64,000 nucleotides of DNA from Acidobacteriota bacterium (GCA_018268855.1 JAFDVR010000002.1:186001-250000), one strand, 5' to 3'; positions 35,248 to 43,011 are shown, numbered from the stretch's first letter. The notes: a model not told the origin generated them from the sequence alone. Made by a program: numbers and translations.

Positions 35248-36999
35248 ATGGAGCGACGCACTTTTCTATTGGCCGGGGCTGCGCTTGCGGCGGCCCCTTC
35301 TTTGCCTGCTGTTGCGGTACCTAGTCAGCGTAAGGCATTGCCGTTTCTGCTGTATGGTCCGCCAGTGGTCACAACGGATCTGCGTGCATGGTTCGAAGCG
35401 ATGCAGCAGTGGGGAGTAACGCGATGGATGGCGTATCCGTATCTGTTTCATAACAGGAGAGACGCTTATCATGGCGCGATTCCATTTGTGGGCGATGATA
35501 TTCCTGCGTTCAGGAGATATTTGAAATCGCATCCCCCTGTGGAGCAGGAGAAGATTCTGCGGGAACAGGAGCGGCTATGTGCGACGCATGGGATGGACTT
35601 CTGGTACATGTTGCCGTTTCCCCTGTTTCCAGCGCACGACAAAAAGGATGCCATGGAGGCGATGCCTGAGCTGTTTACAAATGGGCGGTTGAAGATCTCG
35701 CATCCTGCATTGCCTGAGTTGATGAAGAAACAGGTGCGTTCGTTGAAGAGAACGCTGCCGAAGCTGAAGGGCATCAATATATGGTTTGCCGAAGGTGCTG
35801 GGACTCTGGCTGAGATAGGCGCGGAGGAACTAAAGACGGTTGAGGAGTGGCTTCCTGGATTGCTGCGTGCGTTTGCCGACGTGACGAAGGAGTGCGGGCT
35901 TGAAGGGATTGTGTTTGCGCATAACTATCTGCTAACGGTTGCGATGCGCACCCGCGTTTATGACGTGCTCGCGCTCTATCCACACATGACGGTGATGGAA
36001 GACATTACCTGGCCGCAGGAAGATGCGCAACATCCCTTTCTCGGATATCTAACTGCGAGACAGCGGCGGATGCTGTTTCGCAATCCGGTGGCAACGAACT
36101 TTTTGTTGGATACGGAATATATCGGGCAGGGTATTTTGCCGAGTGTGTATCCGCGATGGTGGAAGAAGAATATTGATGCGTCGATCGATGCGGGCGTGGC
36201 GTTGGGAATGGGTCGGGTTTTCTTCTGGGATGGCGGATATACGGACGTAAACTTCAATCGACTCAACGCGCATGTGTATTGCCGATTGTGTAACGATCCG
36301 AATGCCGATCTTCATGCGGTATTTACGGAAGCAGTGCGCGAAATGTTTGGCGTTGAGGTTTCACCGGAGTTGATCGAGCTGCTTTGGCAGACGGAACCGG
36401 TTATTAAAGAAGCGTTGGGCATCCATGGGATAGTGTCTCTGGATCACACGCGGTTTCTGCCTCCGGTGTTGCTGGACCGGTGTTATGCAGGGAACAGGAC
36501 GCCGATGTCGGCTGTGAATGATCTGTTTGAGGCGCCCGGAACGAAATTGTATCCGCAGCTGACGGGTGAGTTGAACAACTTGAAACAATGGCGGTGGCAG
36601 ACGCAGACTGTGGCGAAACCTGCGAGTGTTTATCTAGCTGCCAAGAACCGTGCCTTGCGGTGGCTCGATGATGCGATTTTGCGAGTGGATAAGCTGTCGG
36701 TAGATTTGCGACCGCAACATCGCGAGCTCTTACGCAATGGCTATCGGCTGCTGCGGGCTTATACAGAAGGATTGAAACTGGTGATTGAAGTGGCGGATGC
36801 GCATGCGCGATGGGCACATCGCAGGACGCTGAAGACGAAAGATGCTGTGGTTGTATTTCGCGCGAAAGCGAGGGAGTTTAGAGAGTTGGCGAACGAAAAG
36901 ATCCCGGAGAATCCACTGATGCTGAGGGAACGATTGTTGGATTGGGCGGAGTTTCTGGAGAAGATTGGTGATGGTCCATTTATGTGCGCTGAAAGCTAA
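35248..36999 (+). CDS. Putative exported TIM-barrel glycoside hydrolase
   Basis: A 583-residue protein with a twin-arginine-like signal (MERRTFLLAGAALAAAPSLPAVA). The body has a barrel-like alternation: WFEAMQQWGVTRWMAYPY, YMLPFPLF, GINIWFAEGAGTL, and GIVFAHNYLL followed by MTVMEDITWPQED, then FFWDGGYTDVNFNRLNAH. It ends in a long helical region. Acidic residues after several strands would suit a retaining or inverting glycosidase, but I cannot name the family; alpha-glucuronidase-like enzymes are one possibility. A perfect bidirectional terminator separates it from infC. Confidence 0.45.
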   Translation: MERRTFLLAGAALAAAPSLPAVAVPSQRKALPFLLYGPPVVTTDLRAWFEAMQQWGVTRWMAYPYLFHNRRDAYHGAIPFVGDDIPAFRRYLKSHPPVEQEKILREQERLCATHGMDFWYMLPFPLFPAHDKKDAMEAMPELFTNGRLKISHPALPELMKKQVRSLKRTLPKLKGINIWFAEGAGTLAEIGAEELKTVEEWLPGLLRAFADVTKECGLEGIVFAHNYLLTVAMRTRVYDVLALYPHMTVMEDITWPQEDAQHPFLGYLTARQRRMLFRNPVATNFLLDTEYIGQGILPSVYPRWWKKNIDASIDAGVALGMGRVFFWDGGYTDVNFNRLNAHVYCRLCNDPNADLHAVFTEAVREMFGVEVSPELIELLWQTEPVIKEALGIHGIVSLDHTRFLPPVLLDRCYAGNRTPMSAVNDLFEAPGTKLYPQLTGELNNLKQWRWQTQTVAKPASVYLAAKNRALRWLDDAILRVDKLSVDLRPQHRELLRNGYRLLRAYTEGLKLVIEVADAHARWAHRRTLKTKDAVVVFRAKAREFRELANEKIPENPLMLRERLLDWAEFLEKIGDGPFMCAES

Positions 37000-37001
37000 T
37001 G

Positions 37002-37042
37002 AAATAAACAAGAGCGTGCTAAATGCACGCTCTTGTTTATTT
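37002..37042. terminator. Bidirectional terminator
   Basis: A perfect 18-bp stem (37002-37019 with 37025-37042) has a 5-base loop and A/T ends on both sides. It serves the converging hydrolase-like gene and infC. Confidence 0.9.
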
Positions 37043-37054
37043 AAAGGATAGATT

Positions 37055-37642
37055 TTATGCCTGTGCGGTTTCCTGCTCTTGTGGACTGGCCTTCTTCGTA
37101 GCTCCTTCTTTCTTAGGAGCGAGGATGGCGTGGAGCGTGGTGCCTTCCATGCGTGGCATAAACTCGACGGTCCCAACTTCGCCGACATCCATAATGAGGC
37201 GGTTGATGATCTTGTAGCCAAGGTCGCGATGGGCCATCTGACGTCCGCGAAAACGGAGCGAAGCTTTTACCTTGTCGCCATCGCCAAGAAAACGGACGGC
37301 CTGATTCTTTTTGGTCTGGTAGTCATGCTCGTCTACTGTGACGGAGAACTTGACCTCTTTGATGGTGATGACCTTCTGCTTCTTGCGGGCAGCGCGGTCG
37401 GACTTGTCTTTCTCGTAGAGGTACTTGCCGTAGTCCTGGATGCGGCAGACGGGGGGCACAGCGTTGGGCGAGATTTCGACGAGATCAAGTCCACGTTCGC
37501 GGGCGACCTTTAGAGCGTCGAATGGGGCCATGATGCCCATCTGTTCGCCGTTCTCGTCGATGACGCGGATTTCGCGCGCGCGAATCTTTTCGTTGGTGCG
37601 GATGAAGCTCTTGATGGAGCGTTTGTCGGTAAATGGTGGAAT
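37055..37642 (-). CDS. infC: Translation initiation factor IF-3 with AUU start
   Basis: A 195-residue IF-3, which binds the 30S subunit and proofreads start-codon choice. The N domain has RTNEKIRAREIRVIDENGEQ, the linker is lysine-rich (KKQKVITIKEVKFSVTVDEHDYQTK), and the C domain has KVKASLRFRGRQMAH. No ATG, GTG or TTG suits the N terminus. A perfect AGGAGG (37652-37657 on the plus strand as CCTCCT) lies 9 bases before an ATT codon at 37642, the start that leads into IPPFTDKRSIKSFIRTNEK. AUU starts on infC allow autoregulation in enterobacteria. The usual rpmI-rplT partners are not downstream. Confidence 0.9.
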   Translation of the reverse strand: MPPFTDKRSIKSFIRTNEKIRAREIRVIDENGEQMGIMAPFDALKVARERGLDLVEISPNAVPPVCRIQDYGKYLYEKDKSDRAARKKQKVITIKEVKFSVTVDEHDYQTKKNQAVRFLGDGDKVKASLRFRGRQMAHRDLGYKIINRLIMDVGEVGTVEFMPRMEGTTLHAILAPKKEGATKKASPQEQETAQA

Positions 37643-37711
37643 AAGTCTTAGCCTCCTGCGGTCCGGTTCTCCTAGATAGATGCTTAAAAGGAGGAGTCCA
37701 CCGCAGGTCGA

Positions 37712-37720
37712 AGTATACCA
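37712..37720 (-). promoter_or_regulatory. Extended -10 promoter of infC
   Basis: On the minus strand TGG precedes TATACT, an extended -10 box, with no good -35. It gives a leader of about 60 bases to the AUU start. The same box occurs before tRNA-Phe. Confidence 0.45.
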
Positions 37721-37839
37721 TTCCGGGTATTTTTGAACGTGTCTCCGGCCCGAGGGCACTGGTGGAAGAGCGCGTGAAAACGTATGCTGAATTAGCTTGA
37801 TTCCGCTTACACGGGAATATCTGACTGAGGGCACTGATA

Positions 37840-38472
37840 ATGAAGCGTCGCATTCTGCTTGTGGATGATGAAGTTGCTGTTCTGCTTACGTTGAAGGCTG
37901 TGTTGGAGATCAGCGGCTTTGATGTGGATACGGCGACCAGCGCGCGTGAAGGCAAGGCGCGCATCCGGCACCGCGAGTACGAAATGGTGATTACCGACAT
38001 GCGTATGGAAGGCGAGCGCGCGGGTGAAGAGGTGATTGCCGAGGCACGCAAAGCAGCTTATCAGCCTGCGATCGCTTTGTTGACCGCTTTCCCCATTGGC
38101 GAAGCGGAGTGGATGGATATGGGCGCGGACAAGATGCTGGTAAAGCCGATGCATACGCGCGCTTTGTTGCAGCAGTTGGAGTTGCTCTTTGTGAAGCGTG
38201 AGAACGAGCGCGGTGGTGCAGGTGTGGCGAGCGCTGCTCCGGCGAAGCCTGCGGCCGCGAAGAGTGCGGCGAAGCGGTCTGCTACGAAGAAGAAAGCTGC
38301 TCCAGCTAAGAAGGTTTCTCCGGTGAAGAAGAGTGCTTCAGCTAAGAAGGCTGCTCCGGCTAAGAAGGCAGCGGTGAAGAAGGCGCCTGCTAAGAAGGTT
38401 GTGGCGAAGAAGATTGTCGCAAAGAAAAAATCCGCAGCCAGGAAAAAAGTAGGGTCGCGCTTCGCGCGATAA
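37840..38472 (+). CDS. Response regulator receiver domain with histone H1-like tail
   Basis: A 210-residue protein. Residues 1-122 are a receiver domain: RRILLVDDEVAVLL with the acidic pair, phospho-acceptor Asp in VITDMRMEGERAGEE, LLTAFP with the switch Thr, and the conserved Lys in DKMLVKPM. Residues 130-210 are a lysine/alanine/proline repeat tail (AAKK, APAKK, AVKK units) like bacterial histone H1-like proteins, which would bind DNA non-specifically. The last residues SRFAR and the stop lie inside an intergenic repeat, so the C terminus may have grown into it. It converges on an orphan phosphoacceptor gene. Confidence 0.8.
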   Translation: MKRRILLVDDEVAVLLTLKAVLEISGFDVDTATSAREGKARIRHREYEMVITDMRMEGERAGEEVIAEARKAAYQPAIALLTAFPIGEAEWMDMGADKMLVKPMHTRALLQQLELLFVKRENERGGAGVASAAPAKPAAAKSAAKRSATKKKAAPAKKVSPVKKSASAKKAAPAKKAAVKKAPAKKVVAKKIVAKKKSAARKKVGSRFAR

Positions 38473-38510
38473 CCCACCCTTTCGCAAAAGCGCGAAAGGA
38501 TGGGGCACCC
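38452..38510. repeat. Inverted copy of the 28655 intergenic repeat
   Basis: Read on the minus strand this matches 28655-28710 at both ends and in the GGGTGGG core. It includes small hairpins (TCGCGC with GCGCGA; CTTTCGC with GCGAAAG). It overlaps the last codons of the receiver/H1-tail gene. Confidence 0.65.
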
Positions 38511-38536
38511 GAATTTATTTGTTGCGATAAATGTGG

Positions 38537-38573
38537 AAGAGGCAGCCGGAGACGGCTGCCTCTTTGATTTTTT
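38537..38573 (+). terminator. Terminator of the receiver/H1-tail gene
   Basis: A 12-bp perfect stem (38537-38548 with 38553-38564) has a GAGA loop and is followed by TGATTTTTT. Confidence 0.85.
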
Positions 38574-38588
38574 CTCAGAAGAACAAAT

Positions 38589-38837
38589 CTATACCTGCGT
38601 GTGAGTCTTGATGTAGGTGCGGAGGCTCTGATTGTGCTCCAGGGCTTTTTGTACGCCGCTGTCGAGCATGCGCAGCCAGTCGGTGGCCGGGGCTTTCAGG
38701 TCGGCGGTGCTGAGCAGGTAGCTGGTCTGCACGATGATTTCGAGCGCATTGGAGAGATCGTGCGCTAGCCTGCGAATCTCAATAGCGAGATCGTCAGGGA
38801 TTTTTTCACTGGATGTGGACTTGTTGGCTTCACTCAT
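38589..38837 (-). CDS. Stand-alone histidine phosphoacceptor (DHp-like) protein
   Basis: An 82-residue protein made of little more than one helical hairpin: AIEIRRLAHDLSNALEIIVQTSYLL, then a turn and a second helix ending LRTYIKTHTQV. The AHDLSN motif resembles the H-box of histidine kinase dimerisation domains, but no ATP-binding domain follows. It may pass or store phosphate, or act as a dimer partner. AAGGAG lies 9 bases upstream. It converges on the receiver/H1-tail gene 116 bases away, which could be a partner. Confidence 0.65.
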   Translation of the reverse strand: MSEANKSTSSEKIPDDLAIEIRRLAHDLSNALEIIVQTSYLLSTADLKAPATDWLRMLDSGVQKALEHNQSLRTYIKTHTQV

Positions 38838-38958
38838 GGCAGATCACTCCTTCAATACAGAACGGCAGTTCGTCAGTCTTCCACGCGCAGAGATTTGCGC
38901 CAGTTATCAACCCGAGCAGAATACGGCAGATACAGAAAAAAGGACAGTTCCCGTCGGT

Positions 38959-38987
38959 TTGACAGTGAGCGTGGGCTTTGAAAGACT
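38959..38987 (+). promoter_or_regulatory. Candidate promoter of tRNA-Leu
   Basis: A perfect TTGACA lies 17 bases from a poor AAGACT, 28 bases before the tRNA. The -35 is convincing, the -10 is weak. Confidence 0.4.
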
Positions 38988-39015
38988 GAGGAAGCTGTCA
39001 GTAAGTTTTCTCCGT

Positions 39016-39102
39016 GCCGAAGTGGCGGAATTGGCAGACGCGCTTGGTTCAGGTCCAAGTACTCGCAAGGGTGTGGAGGTTCGAGTCCTCTCTTCGGCAC
39101 CA
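39016..39102 (+). tRNA. tRNA-Leu (anticodon CAG)
   Basis: A class II tRNA with a long variable arm. Acceptor arms 39016-39022 and 39092-39098 pair fully, the anticodon CAG is at 39050-39052, the T loop has GGTTCGAGTCC and the CCA is encoded. It reads CTG codons. Confidence 0.96.
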
Positions 39103-39122
39103 ACAAAACAGCAGAGACAACG

Positions 39123-39155
39123 CTTCGTCCGCAGGTTGGGACGAAGTTTCTGTTT
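39123..39155 (+). terminator. tRNA-Leu terminator
   Basis: An 8-bp stem (39123-39130 with 39139-39146) is followed by TTTCTGTTT, between the tRNA and trpC. Confidence 0.65.
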
Positions 39156-39192
39156 AAGGCAGATATGCGAAAGGCGCGGCTAAGATAGAGCT

Positions 39193-39993
39193 ATGGCAAC
39201 GGTATTGGACAAGATTTTGGCGGAGACGCGACGGACTGTTGCTGCCCGAAAATCGGGTGCGGACTTGAAAGATTTGGACCGCCGCGCGGCTAAGCACACT
39301 CCGCGTGGATTTGCTTTTGCGCTAAAGGCGAAGGCACAGCATGGGCCGGCGGTGATTGCGGAGTTGAAGAAGGCTTCGCCATCGAAGGGTGTGATTCGCG
39401 TGGAGTTCGATCCGGCTTCGCTGGCAAAGACGCTGGAGGCTGCGGGCGCAGCCGTGTTGAGCGTGCTGACGGATGAGCCGTTCTTTCAGGGGTCATTGCG
39501 GAACCTGGAGATCGCTTCGGAGAGCGTGAAGATTCCTTGTCTGCGGAAAGATTTCATGGTGGACGAGTTCCAGATGCTGGAGGCTCGCGCGCATGGGGCC
39601 GATGCGATTCTGCTGATTGCGGCGGCGCTGACGGATGCGGAGTTGAAGACGCTGCGGGCGAGCGCGAAGAGCCATGGGCTGGATGTGTTGTGCGAGGTAC
39701 ACGACGCGGAAGAGCTGGCGCGTGTGCGCGATCTTGGATGTGAAGCGTATGGCGTGAACAGTCGCAATCTTAAGACGTTTGAGGTGAGCCTTGATCTTGC
39801 CGAGCAACTTGCTGCGGAGTTGCCGCGCGATGCGGTGCGGGTGGCGGAGAGTGGTATCCATTCTGCGGCGGACATTGAGCGGATGCAGCGCGCCGGATAT
39901 GAAGCGTTTCTGGTGGGCGAGAGTTTGATGCGGCAGCCTGATCCTGGTACCGCTCTGCGGGAGTTGTTGCAGCCTGCGGTGGCGAAGGTCTAG
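39193..39993 (+). CDS. trpC: Indole-3-glycerol phosphate synthase
   Basis: A 266-residue TIM barrel that closes the indole ring from carboxyphenylamino-deoxyribulose phosphate. Motifs: AELKKASPSKGVIR with the substrate lysine, VLSVLTDEPFFQGS, CLRKDFMVDEFQ with the catalytic lysine, GVNSRNLKTFEV and VAESGIHSAADI. Length is normal. trpF follows after 4 bases, so the two are co-translated. trpE, trpG and trpD are not in the window. Confidence 0.95.
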   Translation: MATVLDKILAETRRTVAARKSGADLKDLDRRAAKHTPRGFAFALKAKAQHGPAVIAELKKASPSKGVIRVEFDPASLAKTLEAAGAAVLSVLTDEPFFQGSLRNLEIASESVKIPCLRKDFMVDEFQMLEARAHGADAILLIAAALTDAELKTLRASAKSHGLDVLCEVHDAEELARVRDLGCEAYGVNSRNLKTFEVSLDLAEQLAAELPRDAVRVAESGIHSAADIERMQRAGYEAFLVGESLMRQPDPGTALRELLQPAVAKV

Positions 39994-39997
39994 TTCG

Positions 39998-40711
39998 ATG
40001 TGGGTGAAGATTTGCGCGAACACTTCGGTGGAAGATGCGCGGCTGGCAGTGGAGTTTGCCGCGGATGCCGTAGGTTTCATCTTTGCGCCGAGCAAGCGGC
40101 AGGTGGCGGTGGCGCAGGTTGCGGAGATGACGGCTGCTTTGCCGGATGCGCTAGAGAAGATCGGTGTCTTCTATTCGACCGATGCGGATGAGTTGCTGAA
40201 TGCAGTGCGCGCTTGCCGATTGACTGGCGTGCAGTTGCACAGCGAGTTTGAGCCTGGGCTGGTGGAGCGTTTGCGGGTTCACTTTGGCGATACGGGCGAA
40301 AGTGTTTCGATCTTGCAGACGGTGCATTGGAATACTTCGCTTCCTGCTGAAGAGCAGGAGGAGCACTTTTTGCAGCAGCTTTCAGAGATTGATGCGCAAG
40401 GCTTGGTGAGTGCGATCCTTGTTGACTCGAAGACTGCTCATGCGAGTGGCGGGACGGGGGTGCAGTTTGATTGGCAGGCTGCGGCCCGGGCGTTGCGGAA
40501 TGCGAAGACGCGCATGGTGGTTGCGGGCGGACTGAATCCCGCGAATGTTGCGGAAGCTATTCGATCGCTTGAGCCGTGGGGCGTAGATGTGGCTAGCGGA
40601 TCGGAGATTTCACCTGGGAAAAAAGATGCTGAAAAAGTGCGGAACTTCATCCACAATGCAAAAGCGGCGCAGGCCAAGCCCACGCCGCTCTCTTCTGCTG
40701 CCACGATTTAG
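39998..40711 (+). CDS. trpF: Phosphoribosylanthranilate isomerase
   Basis: A 237-residue TIM barrel for the Amadori rearrangement before TrpC in the tryptophan pathway. The catalytic cysteine lies in VKICANTS (usually KICGxT, here Ala), the aspartate in LVDSKT, and the phosphate site in VAGGLNPANV. The C terminus has about 15 extra residues and overlaps the antisense glycine-zipper gene stop by 4 bases. The usual next gene trpB is displaced by about 1 kb. Confidence 0.93.
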   Translation: MWVKICANTSVEDARLAVEFAADAVGFIFAPSKRQVAVAQVAEMTAALPDALEKIGVFYSTDADELLNAVRACRLTGVQLHSEFEPGLVERLRVHFGDTGESVSILQTVHWNTSLPAEEQEEHFLQQLSEIDAQGLVSAILVDSKTAHASGGTGVQFDWQAAARALRNAKTRMVVAGGLNPANVAEAIRSLEPWGVDVASGSEISPGKKDAEKVRNFIHNAKAAQAKPTPLSSAATI

Positions 40712-41034
40712 TAACGTTGCTCGCGGTTACGCTGTTCCTGCTTTTTGATGGAATTATGTTTGCGCGCTTTGTTGGCAAGTACGCCTCCGCCAGCACCTAC
40801 CGCGCCCCCAATGAGCGCGCCTTTACCGCCTCCTAACAGGCCTCCGACCACTGCTCCTCCAACAGCAGAGCCGCCGACGATCTTGGCTTTGTTGTGGTGG
40901 TGCGCGTCTTTGGCTTCTACCTGGGCCTTTGCGCGTGTGTGCTCACGCTCGGAGTAGGTCTGCGCTGTGACCGCCGGCACGGCAAAGCTGGTCATAATGG
41001 CCAATGATGCAAGCGCTTGATGGATTCTTTTCAT
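40708..41034 (-). CDS. Exported glycine-zipper protein, copy 2
   Basis: A 108-residue protein with a signal peptide of 24 residues, a charged AKAQVEAKDAHHHNKAK segment, then a glycine zipper (VGGSAVGGAVVGGLLGGGKG, then GGAVGAGGGVLANK) that could pack into a membrane, and a basic tail. It is a close paralogue of the gene upstream at 41053. AGGAGG lies 5 bases before the ATG. It lies antisense within the trp gene run. Related glycine-zipper proteins sit in outer membranes; function unknown. Confidence 0.7.
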   Translation of the reverse strand: MKRIHQALASLAIMTSFAVPAVTAQTYSEREHTRAKAQVEAKDAHHHNKAKIVGGSAVGGAVVGGLLGGGKGALIGGAVGAGGGVLANKARKHNSIKKQEQRNREQRY

Positions 41035-41052
41035 GATGTCCTCCTTTGGCGT

Positions 41053-41361
41053 TTAGCGCGTTTCGGTCGTGGCTTTTTCGCGTTTCTTAATGGAGTGATG
41101 CTTACGAACCTTATTGGCTACAACACCGCTACCCGCTCCGATACCGGCACCGACTACAGCCCCTACCGGACCACCTGCCATGGCGCCTACGGCTGCACCA
41201 CCGGCAGCAGAACCGCCAACGATTTTGGCTTTGTTGTGATGATGTTTATCGCGGGCCTCTACCTGCGCCTTGGCGTCTGCGTGCGACTGCTGTGCTACCA
41301 GCGGCAGCGCAAAAGAACCCATGATTGCCATCGCGGAGAGTGCCTTGGTGAACTTCGTCAT
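41053..41361 (-). CDS. Exported glycine-zipper protein, copy 1
   Basis: A 102-residue paralogue with the same order: signal peptide (FTKALSAMAIMGSFALPLVA), AKAQVEARDKHHHNKAKIV, glycine zipper (GGAAVGAMAGGPVGAVVGAG) and basic tail. GGAGG lies 8 bases before the ATG. It is the first gene of the two-gene unit and is separated from copy 2 by 18 bases. The near-identical HHHNKAKIVGGSA block points to a recent tandem duplication. Confidence 0.7.
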   Translation of the reverse strand: MTKFTKALSAMAIMGSFALPLVAQQSHADAKAQVEARDKHHHNKAKIVGGSAAGGAAVGAMAGGPVGAVVGAGIGAGSGVVANKVRKHHSIKKREKATTETR

Positions 41362-41461
41362 CGGTTATTCCTCCAACTCGTGTCAGATGGATGACGGCTG
41401 TAAGAGGAAGGTGGTGCGTCAGGAAGCGACAAACGCTTGCAGTAAATAAATATAGTGTGAT

Positions 41462-41490
41462 TTGACGGGGCAACTCGGCGCGTGTAGGCT
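41462..41490 (+). promoter_or_regulatory. Candidate promoter of the trpL-trpBA unit
   Basis: TTGACG (41462-41467) and TAGGCT (41485-41490) are separated by 17 bases. The predicted start is about 4 bases before the leader-peptide ATG. The -35 is good, the -10 moderate. Confidence 0.45.
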
Positions 41491-41500
41491 GAGATACGAA

Positions 41501-41596
41501 ATGAAGCTCTTCCGCTCGTTTTCGTTTTTTACGTACCGCTTCTGGTGGTTTCAGGAGCGGCAACGGCGGAGTGCACTCTCTCTGAGCGCAGCGTAA
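41501..41596 (+). CDS. trpL: Candidate Trp leader peptide with tandem Trp codons
   Basis: A 31-codon frame starts at ATG 41501 and ends at TAA 41594-41596. Codons 15 and 16 are both TGG (41543-41548), inside the residues YRFWWFQ. It ends about 37 bases before an attenuator-like hairpin, and trpB starts shortly after that. Two adjacent Trp codons in a short frame just ahead of a terminator and a trp gene is the arrangement of trp attenuation. The peptide has no clear ribosome site but would start about 4 bases from the predicted transcript 5' end, which could allow leaderless translation. A hairpin around the Trp codons (CCGCTTCT with AGGAGCGG) is also possible. Confidence 0.6.
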   Translation: MKLFRSFSFFTYRFWWFQERQRRSALSLSAA

Positions 41597-41632
41597 GTAA
41601 GGACGCAGAGTAGATAGTACGCAGACCCCCGG

Positions 41633-41668
41633 AGCCGCAACTCAACGATGAGTGTGCGGCTTTTGTGT
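41633..41668 (+). terminator. Attenuator-like terminator before trpB
   Basis: An 11-bp stem with one bulged G (41633-41643 with 41650-41661) has a 6-base loop and is followed by TTTGTGTTG. It ends 32 bases before the trpB start. No plus-strand gene other than the leader peptide lies upstream to be terminated. I could not resolve the competing antiterminator by eye. Confidence 0.6.
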
Positions 41669-41699
41669 TGTGTGGCAAGAAGATTCTGGAGCTGATGAC

Positions 41700-42953
41700 G
41701 TGGGAAATCCGATAGATCAGACGATCGCCGGCGTGAATACGAAGGAAGTGCAGCGCAGCATTGGCAGCGGACGCTTTGGTGCGTACGGCGGGCGATATGT
41801 GCCGGAGACGCTGATGGCGGCATTGCAGGAACTTGAGCATGCGTATGCTGTGGCGCGTGAGGATGGGGCCTTCCAGAGTGAACTCGATGATTTGCTGCGG
41901 CACTATGTTGGGCGTCCTACTCCGATGTATTTTGCGAAGCGGTTAAGTGAGCAGCTTGGCGGCGCGAAGATCTATCTCAAGCGCGAAGATTTGTTGCACA
42001 CGGGCGCGCACAAGATCAACAACGCTTTGGGGCAGGGCCTGCTGGCGAAGCGCATGGGCAAGCAGCGCATCATTGCGGAGACGGGCGCGGGTCAGCATGG
42101 CGTAGCGACGGCTACTGTCTGCGCGTTGCTCGGCATGGATTGCGTGATCTACATGGGTGAAGAGGACATGCGGCGGCAGGAGTTGAATGTCTACCGCATG
42201 CGGTTGCTCGGCGCTGAGGTGCGCGGTGTGGGAGCGGGTTCGGCCACGCTGAAGGACGCGATCAACGAGGCGATGCGCGACTGGGTCACGAATGTGCGCA
42301 CCACGTTTTACATTCTGGGGTCGGCGCTGGGGTCACATCCCTATCCCACGATGGTGCGCGACTTCCATCGCGTGATCTCGCGTGAGGCGAAGAAGCAGTT
42401 CATGGAGCAGGAAGGCAAGCTGCCGGATGCGGTGATTGCTTGCGTAGGTGGCGGATCGAATGCGATTGGCGCGTTCTATGAGTTCATCCCTGAGACAAAT
42501 GTGCGGTTGATCGGCGTGGAAGCTGGCGGACGCGGCACGGCGCTGGGCGAGCATGCGGCGCGCTTCCATGGTGGATTGCCGGGCGTGTTGCAGGGGACGT
42601 TTTCGTACGTTTTGCAGAACGATGCGGGCCAGGTGGCGACGACGCACTCGGTTTCTGCGGGTTTGGACTATGCGAGTGTGGGGCCGGAGCATGCGATGCT
42701 TCATGACCAGAAGCGCGCGGAGTACACCTATGCGACGGATGATGAGGCGCTGAATGCGGTCAAGGTGTTGTCGCGCACGGAAGGGATTTTGCCTGCTCTG
42801 GAAAGCGCGCACGCTGTGGCTGAGGCGATGAAGGTTGCGCCGACGATGAGCACGTCGCAGGCGATTATGGTGAATTTGTCGGGGCGTGGCGATAAGGATA
42901 TGGGGATTCTGGCGCGAGAGATGAACTTGGAAGGAGCGAAAGCAAGCTCCTAG
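41700..42953 (+). CDS. trpB: Tryptophan synthase beta chain
   Basis: A 417-residue PLP enzyme that condenses indole with serine. Visible: [14 protein letters not shown], the Schiff-base lysine in [25 protein letters not shown] and the phosphate-binding [10 protein letters not shown]. The GTG at 41700 has GGAG 8 bases upstream and gives the normal N terminus; the frame opens further upstream without a good site. It acts in an alpha2-beta2 complex with TrpA, encoded next. It is preceded by the candidate leader and attenuator. Confidence 0.96.
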   Translation: MGNPIDQTIAGVNTKEVQRSIGSGRFGAYGGRYVPETLMAALQELEHAYAVAREDGAFQSELDDLLRHYVGRPTPMYFAKRLSEQLGGAKIYLKREDLLHTGAHKINNALGQGLLAKRMGKQRIIAETGAGQHGVATATVCALLGMDCVIYMGEEDMRRQELNVYRMRLLGAEVRGVGAGSATLKDAINEAMRDWVTNVRTTFYILGSALGSHPYPTMVRDFHRVISREAKKQFMEQEGKLPDAVIACVGGGSNAIGAFYEFIPETNVRLIGVEAGGRGTALGEHAARFHGGLPGVLQGTFSYVLQNDAGQVATTHSVSAGLDYASVGPEHAMLHDQKRAEYTYATDDEALNAVKVLSRTEGILPALESAHAVAEAMKVAPTMSTSQAIMVNLSGRGDKDMGILAREMNLEGAKASS

Positions 42954-43011
42954 CCTTTTAGCTCTTAGCTTTTAGCTGCTGTGAAAGAGCTAAAAGCTAA
43001 AGGCTAAAAGC
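42953..43011. repeat. Imperfect hairpin of TTTTAGC repeats between trpB and trpA
   Basis: The left arm 42953-42977 and right arm 42988-43011 are made of TTTTAGC/CTTAGC units and pair perfectly over 13 bp and imperfectly beyond. No thymine run follows, so it is more likely a repeat or mRNA-stability hairpin than a terminator. Confidence 0.6.

Noticed and set aside
38220..38460. Lys/Ala repeat as a DNA-level tandem repeat or CRISPR-like array
   Set aside because: The repetition is a coding low-complexity tail with irregular units and no spacers.
41501..41596. Trp leader frame as a random short open frame
   Set aside because: Considered, but the adjacent Trp codons, the hairpin directly before trpB and the promoter together make a functional leader more likely. 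It is kept with moderate confidence.
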